Of a DNA stretch of 64,000 bases, positions 45,754 to 54,613 are shown one piece after another. Made by a program: the position numbers and the translations under genes. Position 1 is the first letter of the stretch. Every line of letters begins with the position of its first letter. Below the pieces are notes generated by a model, which saw only the letters and a list, made by a program, of their open reading frames with translations, was not told the origin of the DNA and did not search any database. The stretch spans positions 1-64,000 of the forward strand of contig NZ_CAKASM010000015.1 of NCBI RefSeq assembly GCF_916858675.1, in the 5' to 3' direction. Source of the DNA: Sphingomonas sp. Leaf21 (GTDB lineage: Bacteria; Pseudomonadota; Alphaproteobacteria; Sphingomonadales; Sphingomonadaceae).

Positions 45754-48153
45754 TCAGAACGCCGCGTCCAGCCCGATCCGGAACGTCCGGGGGCGGAGCG
45801 GGGTCACCTGATCCCGCCCGGTCGTAAACGGCGTGCCCAGCGCGAAGCGGTTGCCCCGCACATCGGCGAGGTTGGTGATGCCCGCCGTCACACCGTAAGC
45901 CCCCAGCCCCAGCCGCGCGGTGAGCCCGCTGTCGAGATAGCTGCCCTGCAACTCGCCGAGCACCGGCCCCACCCCCAGACGCGACGAACCGACATAGCGC
46001 AGCCAGCCATCGACGCGCAGGTCGCGCCCGCCGCCCAGGGGTCGCTGGAACACCGCACCGACGCGCCCGGTGACGCGGGCGATGTTGGGGATCTGGCTCA
46101 ATCGCGCCAGGATCACCGCGCGATCGACGACCTGTCCGGCGGTCAGCGCGACGATCTGAGCATTCGACGGCTCGTCGATATGGCTGTCATTGTACGATAT
46201 CGCGCCCTCCACCCGCAGCCCCGGCACGATGCGAAAGCCCGCGAGCGCCTCGATCGTCCAAAGCTTGCCGTCGCCGATATTGGCGGTACTGGGCAGGCCG
46301 CTCGCATCGATGAAATCGGCCTGGATATCGCGCCAGGAGGTGTGCGCCAGCGTCAGCGAGGCGTCGACCCGGTCACGGCCCGGCTGTCCGGTGCGCAGCC
46401 CCGCCTCGATCGTCGCGACCCGGTCGTTGCGGAAGCGGCGGAACAGCGGCCCCTCGATGGTGAGCCCGCCGGGCCGGAATCCCTGCTGATAGCGGAAGAA
46501 CAATTGGGCGCCCGCCGTCAGGTCGACGAGCGCGGATGCGGAGGGGAGCAATATGGTCTGCGCCCGGCTGGCGCTGACCTCGCGCAGCATCGCCAGCGTC
46601 GGCACCGACAACGCCTCGGGCAGATCCTCGCCCGCGCCGTCGAGCACCGACCGGGTGACGCGCAGCCCGCCGGTGGTCAGCAACCCAGGCAGCAGCCTCA
46701 GGCTCGCCTCGCCGTAAAGCGTCGCCTCCTCCACCGTGTTGACCACGCCGGTTCGCGGCAGCAACCGGTCGGGCTCGCCGAACAGGCGGGTCAGGCGGGT
46801 CCGGTTGTGGACATAGCTGAACCCCGCCAGCCATCCCGATCCGTCGGGCGCGGAATGCCAGGCGCGGGTCTCGTTTGCCTGCATCCGGGTCGCGTTGGCC
46901 TGCGCGAAGAGCTGCACCGGGCCGCCCGGCGGGGTCGCGTCGTACCGCTCCATCAGGTCGTGCGCGGTGATCCCGCTGCTCGATCGGAAGCGGACCTCGC
47001 CGATCCGACCCGACAGGATGAACTGCGCCTGCCCGAAATCGGCCGAGAAGCCCTCGGTCACCGGCGCCGAGCGGGTCAGCGGCGGGCCATCGCGATCGGC
47101 ATATTGGCTGTCGTCGCCCCGAATGCGCTGACCGATGCCGATCGCCTCGACGCTCCAACCGCCGCCCAGATCGGCGCGGATCGCCGCGCGACCGCCGGTG
47201 ATGCGGGTGCGGTTGACATCGGTGCGGCCGAGCAGCGGCTTGTCGATATAGCCGCCCTCGCTGGCGCTGTCCGCGACCAGCCGCACCGCCAGGCGATCGG
47301 CGATCAGCGGCAGGTTGAGCACCGCCTGCCCGTCCACGCCGGGCGCGCCGTGGGTCGTCGCCGATCCGCCCAGCATCGCCGATCCGCCGATATGGCTCGG
47401 ATCGGGCGCGTTGGGCACCAGCCGGATCAGCCCACCCAGCGACCCCGCGCCGTAGAGCGTGCCCTGCGGCCCCTCCAGCACCTCGACCGCCGCCAGGTCG
47501 GCCAGCCGAAGGTCGGGATCGGGCGCGTTGTAGCTGAGCCGCAGGTCGCCGAAATATTGCCCGACCGTGGCCTGGGTCGGCCCGGTGAAGCTGGAATCGG
47601 CGATGCCCCGGATGAACAGCTTGTTGCGCCCCGCCCCCAGATAGGTGGACGCGACCGCCGTCATCCGGTCGGCGAGCTTGGAGGTGCCGCCCGCACCGCC
47701 CAGCTCGAGATCGCTTCCCGCCACCTGGACCACCTGCCCGGCGAAATGGTCGCGCGTCGTGTCGCGCTTGCTGGCGGTGACGATGACATCGTCGGCGGGG
47801 ACTTGCGGTGGCGGGGGGGGCGCCCGACGTCGGGCGCTATGCGCGACCGGTGTCGAACGGCGTGGGACCAGTCGCCAGCTTCGCGGGCCGAGTTGCTGGA
47901 CCTGCGCGCCGCTGCTCCGAGCGATGGCGGCGAGCGCCCGCTCGATCGACCACTGACCCCGCAGACGCGGGACGGGCCGATCCCAGAGCCGCGCGTCGGG
48001 AACGGTGATATTGGCGCCCGCGAGCCGCCCCAGTGCCATGACCTGTGTACCGACGCTTCCGCCGGGCAGGTCGACGGGGACGCGGTCCGCCGCCATCGCG
48101 GGCGCGGGCGCGACGATCAGCACTCCGACGATCCCGCCCCCCGCCAGCCTCAC
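45754..48153 (-). CDS. FecA-type TonB-dependent receptor with STN signalling domain
   Basis: This 799-residue outer-membrane transporter begins with a signal peptide, then a secretin/TonB short N-terminal (STN) domain at about 30-100 (VPVDLPGGSVGTQVMALGRLAG ... WSIERALAAIARSSG), a proline-rich linker and the plug (DVIVTASKRDT, VEVLEGPQGTLYGAGSLGGLIRLV). The barrel ends RTFRIGLDAAF. The STN domain lets it signal ligand binding to FecR. I start at GTG 48153, which overlaps the FecR stop (GTGA); a TTG start at 48174 is possible. The ligand is unknown; siderophores or vitamin-like compounds are usual for this architecture. Confidence 0.92.
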   Translation of the reverse strand: MRLAGGGIVGVLIVAPAPAMAADRVPVDLPGGSVGTQVMALGRLAGANITVPDARLWDRPVPRLRGQWSIERALAAIARSSGAQVQQLGPRSWRLVPRRSTPVAHSARRRAPPPPPQVPADDVIVTASKRDTTRDHFAGQVVQVAGSDLELGGAGGTSKLADRMTAVASTYLGAGRNKLFIRGIADSSFTGPTQATVGQYFGDLRLSYNAPDPDLRLADLAAVEVLEGPQGTLYGAGSLGGLIRLVPNAPDPSHIGGSAMLGGSATTHGAPGVDGQAVLNLPLIADRLAVRLVADSASEGGYIDKPLLGRTDVNRTRITGGRAAIRADLGGGWSVEAIGIGQRIRGDDSQYADRDGPPLTRSAPVTEGFSADFGQAQFILSGRIGEVRFRSSSGITAHDLMERYDATPPGGPVQLFAQANATRMQANETRAWHSAPDGSGWLAGFSYVHNRTRLTRLFGEPDRLLPRTGVVNTVEEATLYGEASLRLLPGLLTTGGLRVTRSVLDGAGEDLPEALSVPTLAMLREVSASRAQTILLPSASALVDLTAGAQLFFRYQQGFRPGGLTIEGPLFRRFRNDRVATIEAGLRTGQPGRDRVDASLTLAHTSWRDIQADFIDASGLPSTANIGDGKLWTIEALAGFRIVPGLRVEGAISYNDSHIDEPSNAQIVALTAGQVVDRAVILARLSQIPNIARVTGRVGAVFQRPLGGGRDLRVDGWLRYVGSSRLGVGPVLGELQGSYLDSGLTARLGLGAYGVTAGITNLADVRGNRFALGTPFTTGRDQVTPLRPRTFRIGLDAAF

Positions 48154-49100
48154 CCGCGCGGTTCCAGCATCCAACCGGTCGCCTGTCGCCGGACGGTGAC
48201 ATCCATCAATGGCCCCAGCAGCCGGGGATCGCGGCGGATCGCATCCAGATCGATCGTCCCGCGAAAGGGCTTGTTCGCAATGGCGGGGGTGACCGCGATC
48301 GGCTGGGCCAGGAAGCGGGACACGTCCTCCGCAACATCACCAAGTGGTACGCCGTCGAACGCCAGTCGTCCGTTCCGCCAGTCGCCGACATCGGCGGGCG
48401 CGGTGTTCTGACGGATCAACCGGTCCGCACTCGCCACCACCGCCTGCCCGGCATCGAGGCGAAGCGCCGCCCCCTTGGGATCGACCATCACCGCCCCCTC
48501 GGCCACCGCGACCCGCGTGCGCGCCTGCCCAATCCGAACGTCGAACACCGTGCCCAGATCGACCAGCGACAGCGTCCCCGCCTGCACGGCGAAGGGATGG
48601 CGCGCGTCATGCCGGACGCGGAACAGCGCCTCGCCGCGCGCCAGTACCGCGCGGCGCGGATCGGCGCGGTCCAGTTCGACCCGGCTGTTCCCGGCGAGCA
48701 GGATGGTGCTCCCGTCCGCCAGGGGAACGCTGCGCGTCTGGCCCGCCGCCGTCTCGACGGCATAGGGCTGCGCGCGATCGGGCCAGACGGAGATCCCGAC
48801 CGTCGCGACCAGCGCGGCGGCGACCGCCCCGCCGATCCAGCGTAGCGGACGACGCCTCCTCGTCTCCATCATCGGCAGGGGCACGGGCGTTTCCAGCAGC
48901 TCGGGATGCGCGGCCAGTGCCTCCTGCGCGTCGAGCAGGGTCGCGGCCATCCGGTCATATCGCTCCGCATGTGCCGGATCGGCCTCCAGCCAGTCGGTGA
49001 AGCCGTCCCAGTCGGCCCGCGCCGGATCGGCCATACGTAGCGCCCAGTCCATGGCGACCGCATCGGCCGCCGAAAGCGCATTGTCGCGTGGCTGGCTCAT
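48150..49100 (-). CDS. FecR family anti-sigma/sigma-regulator protein
   Basis: This 316-residue inner-membrane protein has a cytosolic N-terminal DUF4880-type domain (AMDWALRMADPARADWDGFTDWLEADPAHAERYDRM), a membrane segment at about residue 88-104 (IGGAVAAALVATVGISVW), and a periplasmic FecR domain (VPLADGSTILLAGNSRVELD ... LVDLGTVFDVRIG). It binds the sigma factor inside and the receptor's STN domain outside. Start and stop both overlap neighbours (ATGA with the sigma gene, GTGA with the receptor), so the three genes are strictly coupled. Confidence 0.92.
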   Translation of the reverse strand: MSQPRDNALSAADAVAMDWALRMADPARADWDGFTDWLEADPAHAERYDRMAATLLDAQEALAAHPELLETPVPLPMMETRRRRPLRWIGGAVAAALVATVGISVWPDRAQPYAVETAAGQTRSVPLADGSTILLAGNSRVELDRADPRRAVLARGEALFRVRHDARHPFAVQAGTLSLVDLGTVFDVRIGQARTRVAVAEGAVMVDPKGAALRLDAGQAVVASADRLIRQNTAPADVGDWRNGRLAFDGVPLGDVAEDVSRFLAQPIAVTPAIANKPFRGTIDLDAIRRDPRLLGPLMDVTVRRQATGWMLEPRG

Positions 49101-49591
49101 CCGATCTGTTCCTTGAGCGCGGCGATCGCATGGGCGGCCATGCGAAGATCGCTTTCGACGGTGCTGATACTGACGCCAAGCTCGGCGGCAATCTGTTTCT
49201 GCGGCACGCCGTCCAGCCGCGCCCGGCGGAAGACGAGCGCGGGGCGTTCCCCCAGAGCAGCGAGCGTGGCGGCCACCCGCTCGGCGGTCTGCCGCGCTTC
49301 GACGGTGCGTTCGGCAACGGGCGGCTCGGGTCCGCCCTGCCCCTCCGCCCAGTCCTGGTCGCGCTGCTCGGCCTGACGGCGCGAACGATAGCGGTCGATC
49401 ATCAGCATGTCCGCCGCGCGGTAGAGATAGGCCAGCGGATTGGCGATCGGCCCATCGGTCCGCCCCGAAAGCTTGACCCACAGATCCTGGACCAGATCCT
49501 CGGCCGCATCGCCAGCCCCGCGCGCCGTCAGGAAGCGCACGAGCTTGTCGCGATTGGCGAGGAAGACGGCCTCGATCCCGGTGGGCGTCAT
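49097..49591 (-). CDS. FecI-like ECF sigma factor
   Basis: This 164-residue sigma-70 family protein has region 2 (GAGDAAEDLVQDLWVKLSG, NPLAYLYRAADMLMIDRYRS) and region 4 (FRRARLDGVPQKQIAAELGVSISTVESDLRMAAHAI). Its tight linkage with FecR and an STN-containing receptor marks it as the sigma of a cell-surface signalling system. The ATG at 49591 is chosen because the upstream frame runs into the intergenic terminator. Its own promoter and target promoters cannot be told by eye. Confidence 0.92.
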   Translation of the reverse strand: MTPTGIEAVFLANRDKLVRFLTARGAGDAAEDLVQDLWVKLSGRTDGPIANPLAYLYRAADMLMIDRYRSRRQAEQRDQDWAEGQGGPEPPVAERTVEARQTAERVAATLAALGERPALVFRRARLDGVPQKQIAAELGVSISTVESDLRMAAHAIAALKEQIG

Positions 49592-49650
49592 GGTCTGAAC
49601 CGGACAAAATGGGCGGAAGCCCCGCCGTCTAGACGAAGCCTCCGCCCGTG

Positions 49651-49685
49651 AAAAGGAGCCCCACCGGGACGCTGGGTGGGGCTCC
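49651..49685 (-). terminator. Intrinsic terminator of the autotransporter gene
   Basis: GGAGCCCCACC pairs with GGGTGGGGCTCC around an 8-base loop, and on the minus strand the stem is followed by TTTTC. It lies about 47 bases beyond the autotransporter stop codon, between it and the sigma gene. Confidence 0.8.
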
Positions 49686-49731
49686 GAACGCCCGCGCACG
49701 CTACAGGGGGGATGCACGCGGACGAACTCGC

Positions 49732-52700
49732 CTAAAAGGCGAACTGAAGGGCCGCGCGCGCCGACAGCGCGACGTTGCCAAGACGTTGTTCGGCATTCAC
49801 CTCGCCGCTCAGCCGGATCTCGCTCGTGCCGGTGATCGCGCGCACCCGGCCGATCCAGCCGCCGCCGCGTGCCTCGGGATCGAGGATGAAGGGCGTGCCG
49901 TCGCCGAAGCTGGCGATCGTGCGGCCCAGCGTTCCCGCGACCCGCTCGCGCCGCCCCCCCTCGATCTCCAGCCGGCTCCACTGGGCGTAGCGATTGTCGC
50001 CGCCGAAATTGATCCCCGCCGCGACGCTCGCGGTCAGCGCCAGTTCGTCGCTGGTGCGCTTGCGAACGGTCAGGTCGTATCCGGTGCCGCCGCCGCTTTC
50101 GCGATAGCCATCCTCATTCAGCCGGTAATAGTCGACCGCCAGGATCGGGCGGACGTTGAACTGGCCGACCCAATGCTCCCACGAAACCGAGCCCGAACCC
50201 GAATAGAGCATGCCCTTCCAATCGGCGGTGGCGCGGCGCTGTACCGCCTCGGTGCCGATCACGCCGTCGAACTGGCGCTGCGAATCGAAGGACAGGAACG
50301 CCGCCGAACCGCGCGCCTGCGCGGCCAACGCACCCCAACGGGCGCGCCAGAACCCGGCCAGCTCATATTGGCTGTGGTTTACCCGGTTGATCGCCGAGCC
50401 TTCGTTGTCGCGCCCGTTCATATAGGAGAGCGAGGCACCGAAATTGCCCGCATCGGTCTTGTGCTCGATCCCGCCGCTCACGCCCCAGCCGCGCACGTCA
50501 TAGCTTTGGGTCGAACGCGCGCCCTTGGATGCGTCCCAGCCGAGCGGGCTCAGCCAATAGCCCCATTTGCCCTCTTCGCTGAATTCGCCCGCAGGCTCGC
50601 GAAGCTGCGCGGCGGCGGCGCGCGAGGCGAGCGTCACCCCCTCGAACACGCCGCCCGAATAATTGGGCAGCATCTGCTCGACCGCGCCGCGGAAGGCCGC
50701 GCCATCGTAAATGCCCCGGATCGCGTCGGACAGCTTGGCGTCCGAGCCGATCGCGGCATCGATCGCGTCGAAGGCGCTGACGCCCGCATTGCTGAGCCCG
50801 AGTTCGGTCTTGGCCTTGCGGCTGACCTCGACCGCGATCTCGTTGGGCTGGGTGGCCACGATCGCGCCCTTGTACAGGAAGGGCACGGCCGAAGCCGCGA
50901 GCGACAGGTTATTCGCCCCCGTCAGCGTCCCCGACCGCAGCACGACATAGCGGCCCGTCACGTCGGTCCCGCCCGAGACACGCAACGCGAGCTGGCTGTT
51001 GGCGCCGATGGTCGTCGCGCCGCCCACGGTGATCAGATTGGCCGTCGGGTTCGCCTTGTCCAGCGCGACGCTGAGGATCGACTGGTCGCCCATGGTCAGC
51101 GAGGCGATATTGGTGGCGCCGTTCGCCGCGAAGGTGCCGCCGCCGCTGGCGACCGTCACCGCGACATGCGCCGAGTTGGTCAGGCGTCCGGCGAAGATGC
51201 CCTTGCCCGTGATCGCCACCACGTCCTGGCCCAGCCCGGAGAAATCGGCCACCCCGTCGAAGCGCGCGGTGTCGGCGATGCTGAGCGTGTCCGCCCCCGT
51301 GCCGAAGCTCGCGGTGCCCGCATAGGTGCCCGTCCCGCTCATCTCCAGCCGGTTGTTGCCCGTGCCGAAACCCACATCGCCGGTCACCGAGCCCGCCCCG
51401 ACCTGAAGCCGGTCGTCGCCGCTGCCGAAGCGGATCGCGCCGGTGATGCTGGGGGCGGCCGCACCGCTGGCCGGAGCGACCTGACGGATGATCGCGCCGC
51501 TGCTGTTGGCCGACAGGTCGATCGCGGTGCTGCGCGAGCTGTCACCGCCCGCCCCCGCAATGGCGCCCGAATTCTCGACCAGCGTCAGCCCGCCGGTCCG
51601 GTCGAGGATCGCCACCGCGCTCGCGCCCGCCGCCGTCGCGCGGATCGTGCCGGTGTTGCGGATCGTCGGCACCGTGGCACCGCTGTCGATCAGCACCGCC
51701 GACGTCACCGCCGACGCCGCGCCGCCGCCCGTCGCCTGGACCGTGCCACCGACCCGCAATTCCGGACTTGCCGCCCCCGAGCCGAAGCGGATCGCGGTCG
51801 CCTCCGCGCCATTGGCGGTGGCCTGGACCGTCCCGCCGACCGCGACGCCCTGCGCGATCTGTACGTTGCCGCCCTGCCCGCCGATGGTCAGCGCATTGGC
51901 GCGCACGCCGCTATAGACGCCGTTGCCGGTGATGCGGCCGTTGACGACGAGGCCCGGTGCCGGGGTGCTGCCGCCGGTCGCGCCGATGACGATCGCCCGG
52001 TCCGCCGCGCCGACCAGCATGGCGGGGGCGGCACCGTTCGAAATGACATCCGCAGCCTTGCCTGCGGCGTTGCCCAGCGTGATGCCGCCCGCGACATTGC
52101 CGCCGACGACCAGCGCCGACCCGCCCTGCAACAGATCGTCCGGGTCGAGCTTGGACACGTCGCTGGGCGGCGTGGTGTAGCGATAGCCGGTCGAACCGAT
52201 GCCACCCTCGATGGTCAGCGCGCCGCCGATATCGCCATCGATCCGCGCACCGACCGCGCCCTCGCCGACCGCGACGATGGTGCCGCCGAGATTGACGTTG
52301 CCCGAAACCGCGCCGGTCCGGACGCCGACCGAGCGATCGCCGAGGACGTTGATCTTGCCCGACTGTGCCAGGCTGCCCGTCAGCGGCCCCGACAGATAGA
52401 TACCCGCGGAGTCGTTGCCCTCGACCGTGATCTCGCCGCTGTTGCCGATCGCCCCGGTGAAGGCGCCCGCCGTGCGGATGCCGGTGCGGCGCGCGCCCTG
52501 CGCGAAGGGGCCATCCAGATCGCCGTCCTTGTCGATATCGACCGGCGTATAGCTTTCGTCGACGATGATCTTGCCGGTGTTGGCGATCTCGCCGCTGACG
52601 CCGGCCGCCGCGCCGACGCCGATCGCGTCGTTGGCGTCGGTGATCTGGACGGTGCCCGCATTGGCGAGCTTGTTATTGCTGTCGATCGTGACGGCGGTCC

Positions 52701-52878
52701 CGCCCGCGGTCACGACGCTGCCCGCCGCCGCGATGCTGATATCGGCGGCGGCGCCATTATTGACGGTCGCGGTGCGGACCGGCGTCGTCCGCCTGGTATC
52801 GATGACGGTCTGGGCCGAGGCGGCCGATCCCGCCGCCAGCGCGAGCGTGGCGGTCGAGGCGAAGAGCAGGCGATGCAC
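49732..52878 (-). CDS. Autotransporter with C-terminal outer-membrane beta-barrel
   Basis: This 1048-residue protein has a signal peptide (HRLLFASTATLALAAGSAASA), a passenger of repeated beta-helix strands rich in Gly, Ala, Thr and Asn (for example GNSGEITVEGNDSAGIYLSG and FGSGDDRLQVGAGSVTG), and a type V autotransporter barrel from about residue 770, which ends ALQFAF. No protease or lipase motif is seen in the passenger, so an adhesin or surface-coat role is more likely. The GTG start at 52878 has AGGGGA eight bases upstream; the longer frame to 52923 lacks this. It is transcribed on its own with a strong terminator. Confidence 0.85.
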   Translation of the reverse strand: MHRLLFASTATLALAAGSAASAQTVIDTRRTTPVRTATVNNGAAADISIAAAGSVVTAGGTAVTIDSNNKLANAGTVQITDANDAIGVGAAAGVSGEIANTGKIIVDESYTPVDIDKDGDLDGPFAQGARRTGIRTAGAFTGAIGNSGEITVEGNDSAGIYLSGPLTGSLAQSGKINVLGDRSVGVRTGAVSGNVNLGGTIVAVGEGAVGARIDGDIGGALTIEGGIGSTGYRYTTPPSDVSKLDPDDLLQGGSALVVGGNVAGGITLGNAAGKAADVISNGAAPAMLVGAADRAIVIGATGGSTPAPGLVVNGRITGNGVYSGVRANALTIGGQGGNVQIAQGVAVGGTVQATANGAEATAIRFGSGAASPELRVGGTVQATGGGAASAVTSAVLIDSGATVPTIRNTGTIRATAAGASAVAILDRTGGLTLVENSGAIAGAGGDSSRSTAIDLSANSSGAIIRQVAPASGAAAPSITGAIRFGSGDDRLQVGAGSVTGDVGFGTGNNRLEMSGTGTYAGTASFGTGADTLSIADTARFDGVADFSGLGQDVVAITGKGIFAGRLTNSAHVAVTVASGGGTFAANGATNIASLTMGDQSILSVALDKANPTANLITVGGATTIGANSQLALRVSGGTDVTGRYVVLRSGTLTGANNLSLAASAVPFLYKGAIVATQPNEIAVEVSRKAKTELGLSNAGVSAFDAIDAAIGSDAKLSDAIRGIYDGAAFRGAVEQMLPNYSGGVFEGVTLASRAAAAQLREPAGEFSEEGKWGYWLSPLGWDASKGARSTQSYDVRGWGVSGGIEHKTDAGNFGASLSYMNGRDNEGSAINRVNHSQYELAGFWRARWGALAAQARGSAAFLSFDSQRQFDGVIGTEAVQRRATADWKGMLYSGSGSVSWEHWVGQFNVRPILAVDYYRLNEDGYRESGGGTGYDLTVRKRTSDELALTASVAAGINFGGDNRYAQWSRLEIEGGRRERVAGTLGRTIASFGDGTPFILDPEARGGGWIGRVRAITGTSEIRLSGEVNAEQRLGNVALSARAALQFAF

Positions 52879-53100
52879 GAATAAAGTCCCCTTTGTGCGC
52901 TTTGCCCTTCCAGACGGAGCCACGGCGCCGGACCCTTGGTGCCAGGATTAAATATTTGTCAGGTTGCCCGGCGGTGTTGACGATTGCGGCGCGGAGGATC
53001 AGAGCGCCGGACAGACGTGGGAACCCCCGCGTCGTTCCAGAAAGCGAGAACATGTCCAGCGACAGTTCCAGTAGCGCCGCACGCCCAGGGCTCGTCCGCT

Positions 53101-53149
53101 AGTTTCGCGAAACTGGCTTTCGTCCGCCCCGGGTCGTGCGGACGAAAGG
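53101..53149 (+). promoter_or_regulatory. Structured mgtE leader with ribosome-binding site in a stem
   Basis: Two hairpin-forming elements lie directly before mgtE. The first is the perfect palindrome AGTTTCGCGAAACT (53101-53114). The second pairs CTTTCGTCCGC (53117-53127) with GCGGACGAAAG (53138-53148) around a 10-base loop. The likely ribosome-binding site AAAGG (53145-53149), six bases before the ATG, forms the end of the second stem. When folded, this would limit mgtE translation. No known magnesium riboswitch (M-box) consensus is recognised. Confidence 0.55.
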
Positions 53150-53155
53150 TTTGAA

Positions 53156-54514
53156 ATGGTCAACGATCTGATCGCCGGTGTCACCGCCGGTTTCCGTTCT
53201 TCCCGGCGCGGCCTGTCCATCGCCGATCTCGTCGATACGCTGCAGTCGCTGCCTCTCGAGGAAGCGGCCGACGCGCTGACGCAAATGCCCGACGCGCGCG
53301 CGGTCGCCGTGCTCGACAGCCCCGAGTTGCGCTGCGCCGCCGACATCCTGCCGCTGCTGACCGCCACGCGCGCCGCCGCGCTCGTCTCGCAAATGTCGGA
53401 GGACCGCGCCGCCGACGTACTCGCCGAGATGGACGAGGACGCCGCCGCCGCGATCCGCGCCGACCTGCCCGCCCCCGTCCGCGCCTCGATCGACACCCTG
53501 CTCCGCTGGCCGCCGGACAGCGCGGGCGGCATGATGACGACCGAATATGTCGCCTGCCCCGCCGATGCGACGGTGGCCGACGTGCTCGCGCATATCCGCA
53601 CCGTCGAGCGGAGCCGCGAGACCGTCTATTCGGTCTTCCTGCTGGAGCCGCATGGCCGGTTGGTCGCCACCGTCTCGCTCCGCCAGTTGATCGCCGCCGA
53701 ACCCGGCGCGAACGCGATCGATCTCGCGCGCGGGCATGACCCGATCACCGTCGCGCCGACCACCGACCGCGAAGAGGTCGCGCACCTGATCCGCCGCCAC
53801 GATCTGCTCGCGCTGCCGGTCGTCGACGAACAGGGGCGCCCGATCGGCATCGTCACCGTCGACGACGTACTCGACGCGCTGGTCGCCGCGCATACCGAGG
53901 ACACGCAGAAGTTCGGCGGCGTCGAGGCGCTCGACAATCCCTATCTGGAGACCGGCTTCCTTGCGATGATCCGCAAGCGCGCCGGGTGGCTGAGCATCCT
54001 GTTCTTCTCCGAGATGCTGACCGCCAGCGCGATGCAGCATTTCGAGTCGGAGCTGGAGCGCGCGGTCGTGCTGACGCTGTTCATCCCGCTCATCATGAGC
54101 TCGGGCGGCAATAGCGGCAGCCAGGCGACCTCGCTCATCATCCGTGCGCTGGCGCTGGGCCAGGTGCGGCTGCGCGACTGGTGGCGCGTGGCGCTGCGCG
54201 AGCTTCCGGCGGGGATGACGCTGGGCGCGATCCTGGGGCTGCTCGGCATCGCGCGTATCGCCATCTGGCAGACGCTCGGCTTTTACGACTATGGCCCGCA
54301 CTGGATGCTGGTCGCGACCACGGTCGGCACCGGGCTGGTCGGGATCGTGACCTTCGGCTCGCTGGCGGGATCGATGCTGCCCTTCCTGCTCCAGCGGCTG
54401 GGCTTCGATCCGGCGAGCGCCTCCGCACCGTTCGTCGCGACGCTGGTCGATGTGACGGGGCTCGTGATCTATTTCAGCATCGCGCTGGCGATCCTGTCGG
54501 GGACGCTGCTGTAA
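53156..54514 (+). CDS. mgtE: Magnesium transporter
   Basis: This 452-residue MgtE-family channel takes up Mg2+ (also Co2+). It has the cytosolic N domain (about 20-130, with repeated LPLEEAADALTQMP and MSEDRAADVLAEMDED), a pair of CBS domains (about 135-255) that sense Mg2+, and five transmembrane helices (about 275-450), including the pore motif SSGGNSGSQATSLIIRALALG. Length is typical. It has its own leader described separately and no co-transcribed neighbour. Confidence 0.95.
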   Translation: MVNDLIAGVTAGFRSSRRGLSIADLVDTLQSLPLEEAADALTQMPDARAVAVLDSPELRCAADILPLLTATRAAALVSQMSEDRAADVLAEMDEDAAAAIRADLPAPVRASIDTLLRWPPDSAGGMMTTEYVACPADATVADVLAHIRTVERSRETVYSVFLLEPHGRLVATVSLRQLIAAEPGANAIDLARGHDPITVAPTTDREEVAHLIRRHDLLALPVVDEQGRPIGIVTVDDVLDALVAAHTEDTQKFGGVEALDNPYLETGFLAMIRKRAGWLSILFFSEMLTASAMQHFESELERAVVLTLFIPLIMSSGGNSGSQATSLIIRALALGQVRLRDWWRVALRELPAGMTLGAILGLLGIARIAIWQTLGFYDYGPHWMLVATTVGTGLVGIVTFGSLAGSMLPFLLQRLGFDPASASAPFVATLVDVTGLVIYFSIALAILSGTLL

Positions 54515-54524
54515 TCGAGAGAGT

Positions 54525-54557
54525 CGTCATCCCGGCGCAGGCCGGGATCTCGGGCGA
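54525..54557. repeat. Short palindromic intergenic repeat
   Basis: The core ATCCCGGC-GCAG-GCCGGGAT is a perfect 8-base hairpin, flanked by GTC on the left and CTCGGGCGAG on the right. GTCATCCCGGC...GCCGGGATCTC repeats are, from memory, common between genes in sphingomonads and other proteobacteria. It begins 11 bases after the mgtE stop, so it may also end mgtE transcription. Confidence 0.6.
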
Positions 54558-54613
54558 GCGGATACCCTCACTCGCGAAAGTCCCCAGCCTGCGCTCGGGC
54601 GACGAATACCCGA

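Noticed and set aside
46180..48411. A 743-residue plus-strand frame opposite the FecA-type receptor
   Set aside because: Arg-rich antisense shadow of a gene with clear STN and plug domains.
49648..52884. A 1078-residue open frame on the plus strand opposite the autotransporter
   Set aside because: Mirror of the repetitive, GC-rich passenger; it has no export signal or known motif.
52924..53155. A possible M-box magnesium riboswitch before mgtE
   Set aside because: I could not find the conserved M-box core; only two simple hairpins near the start codon are evident, reported as a different type of leader.
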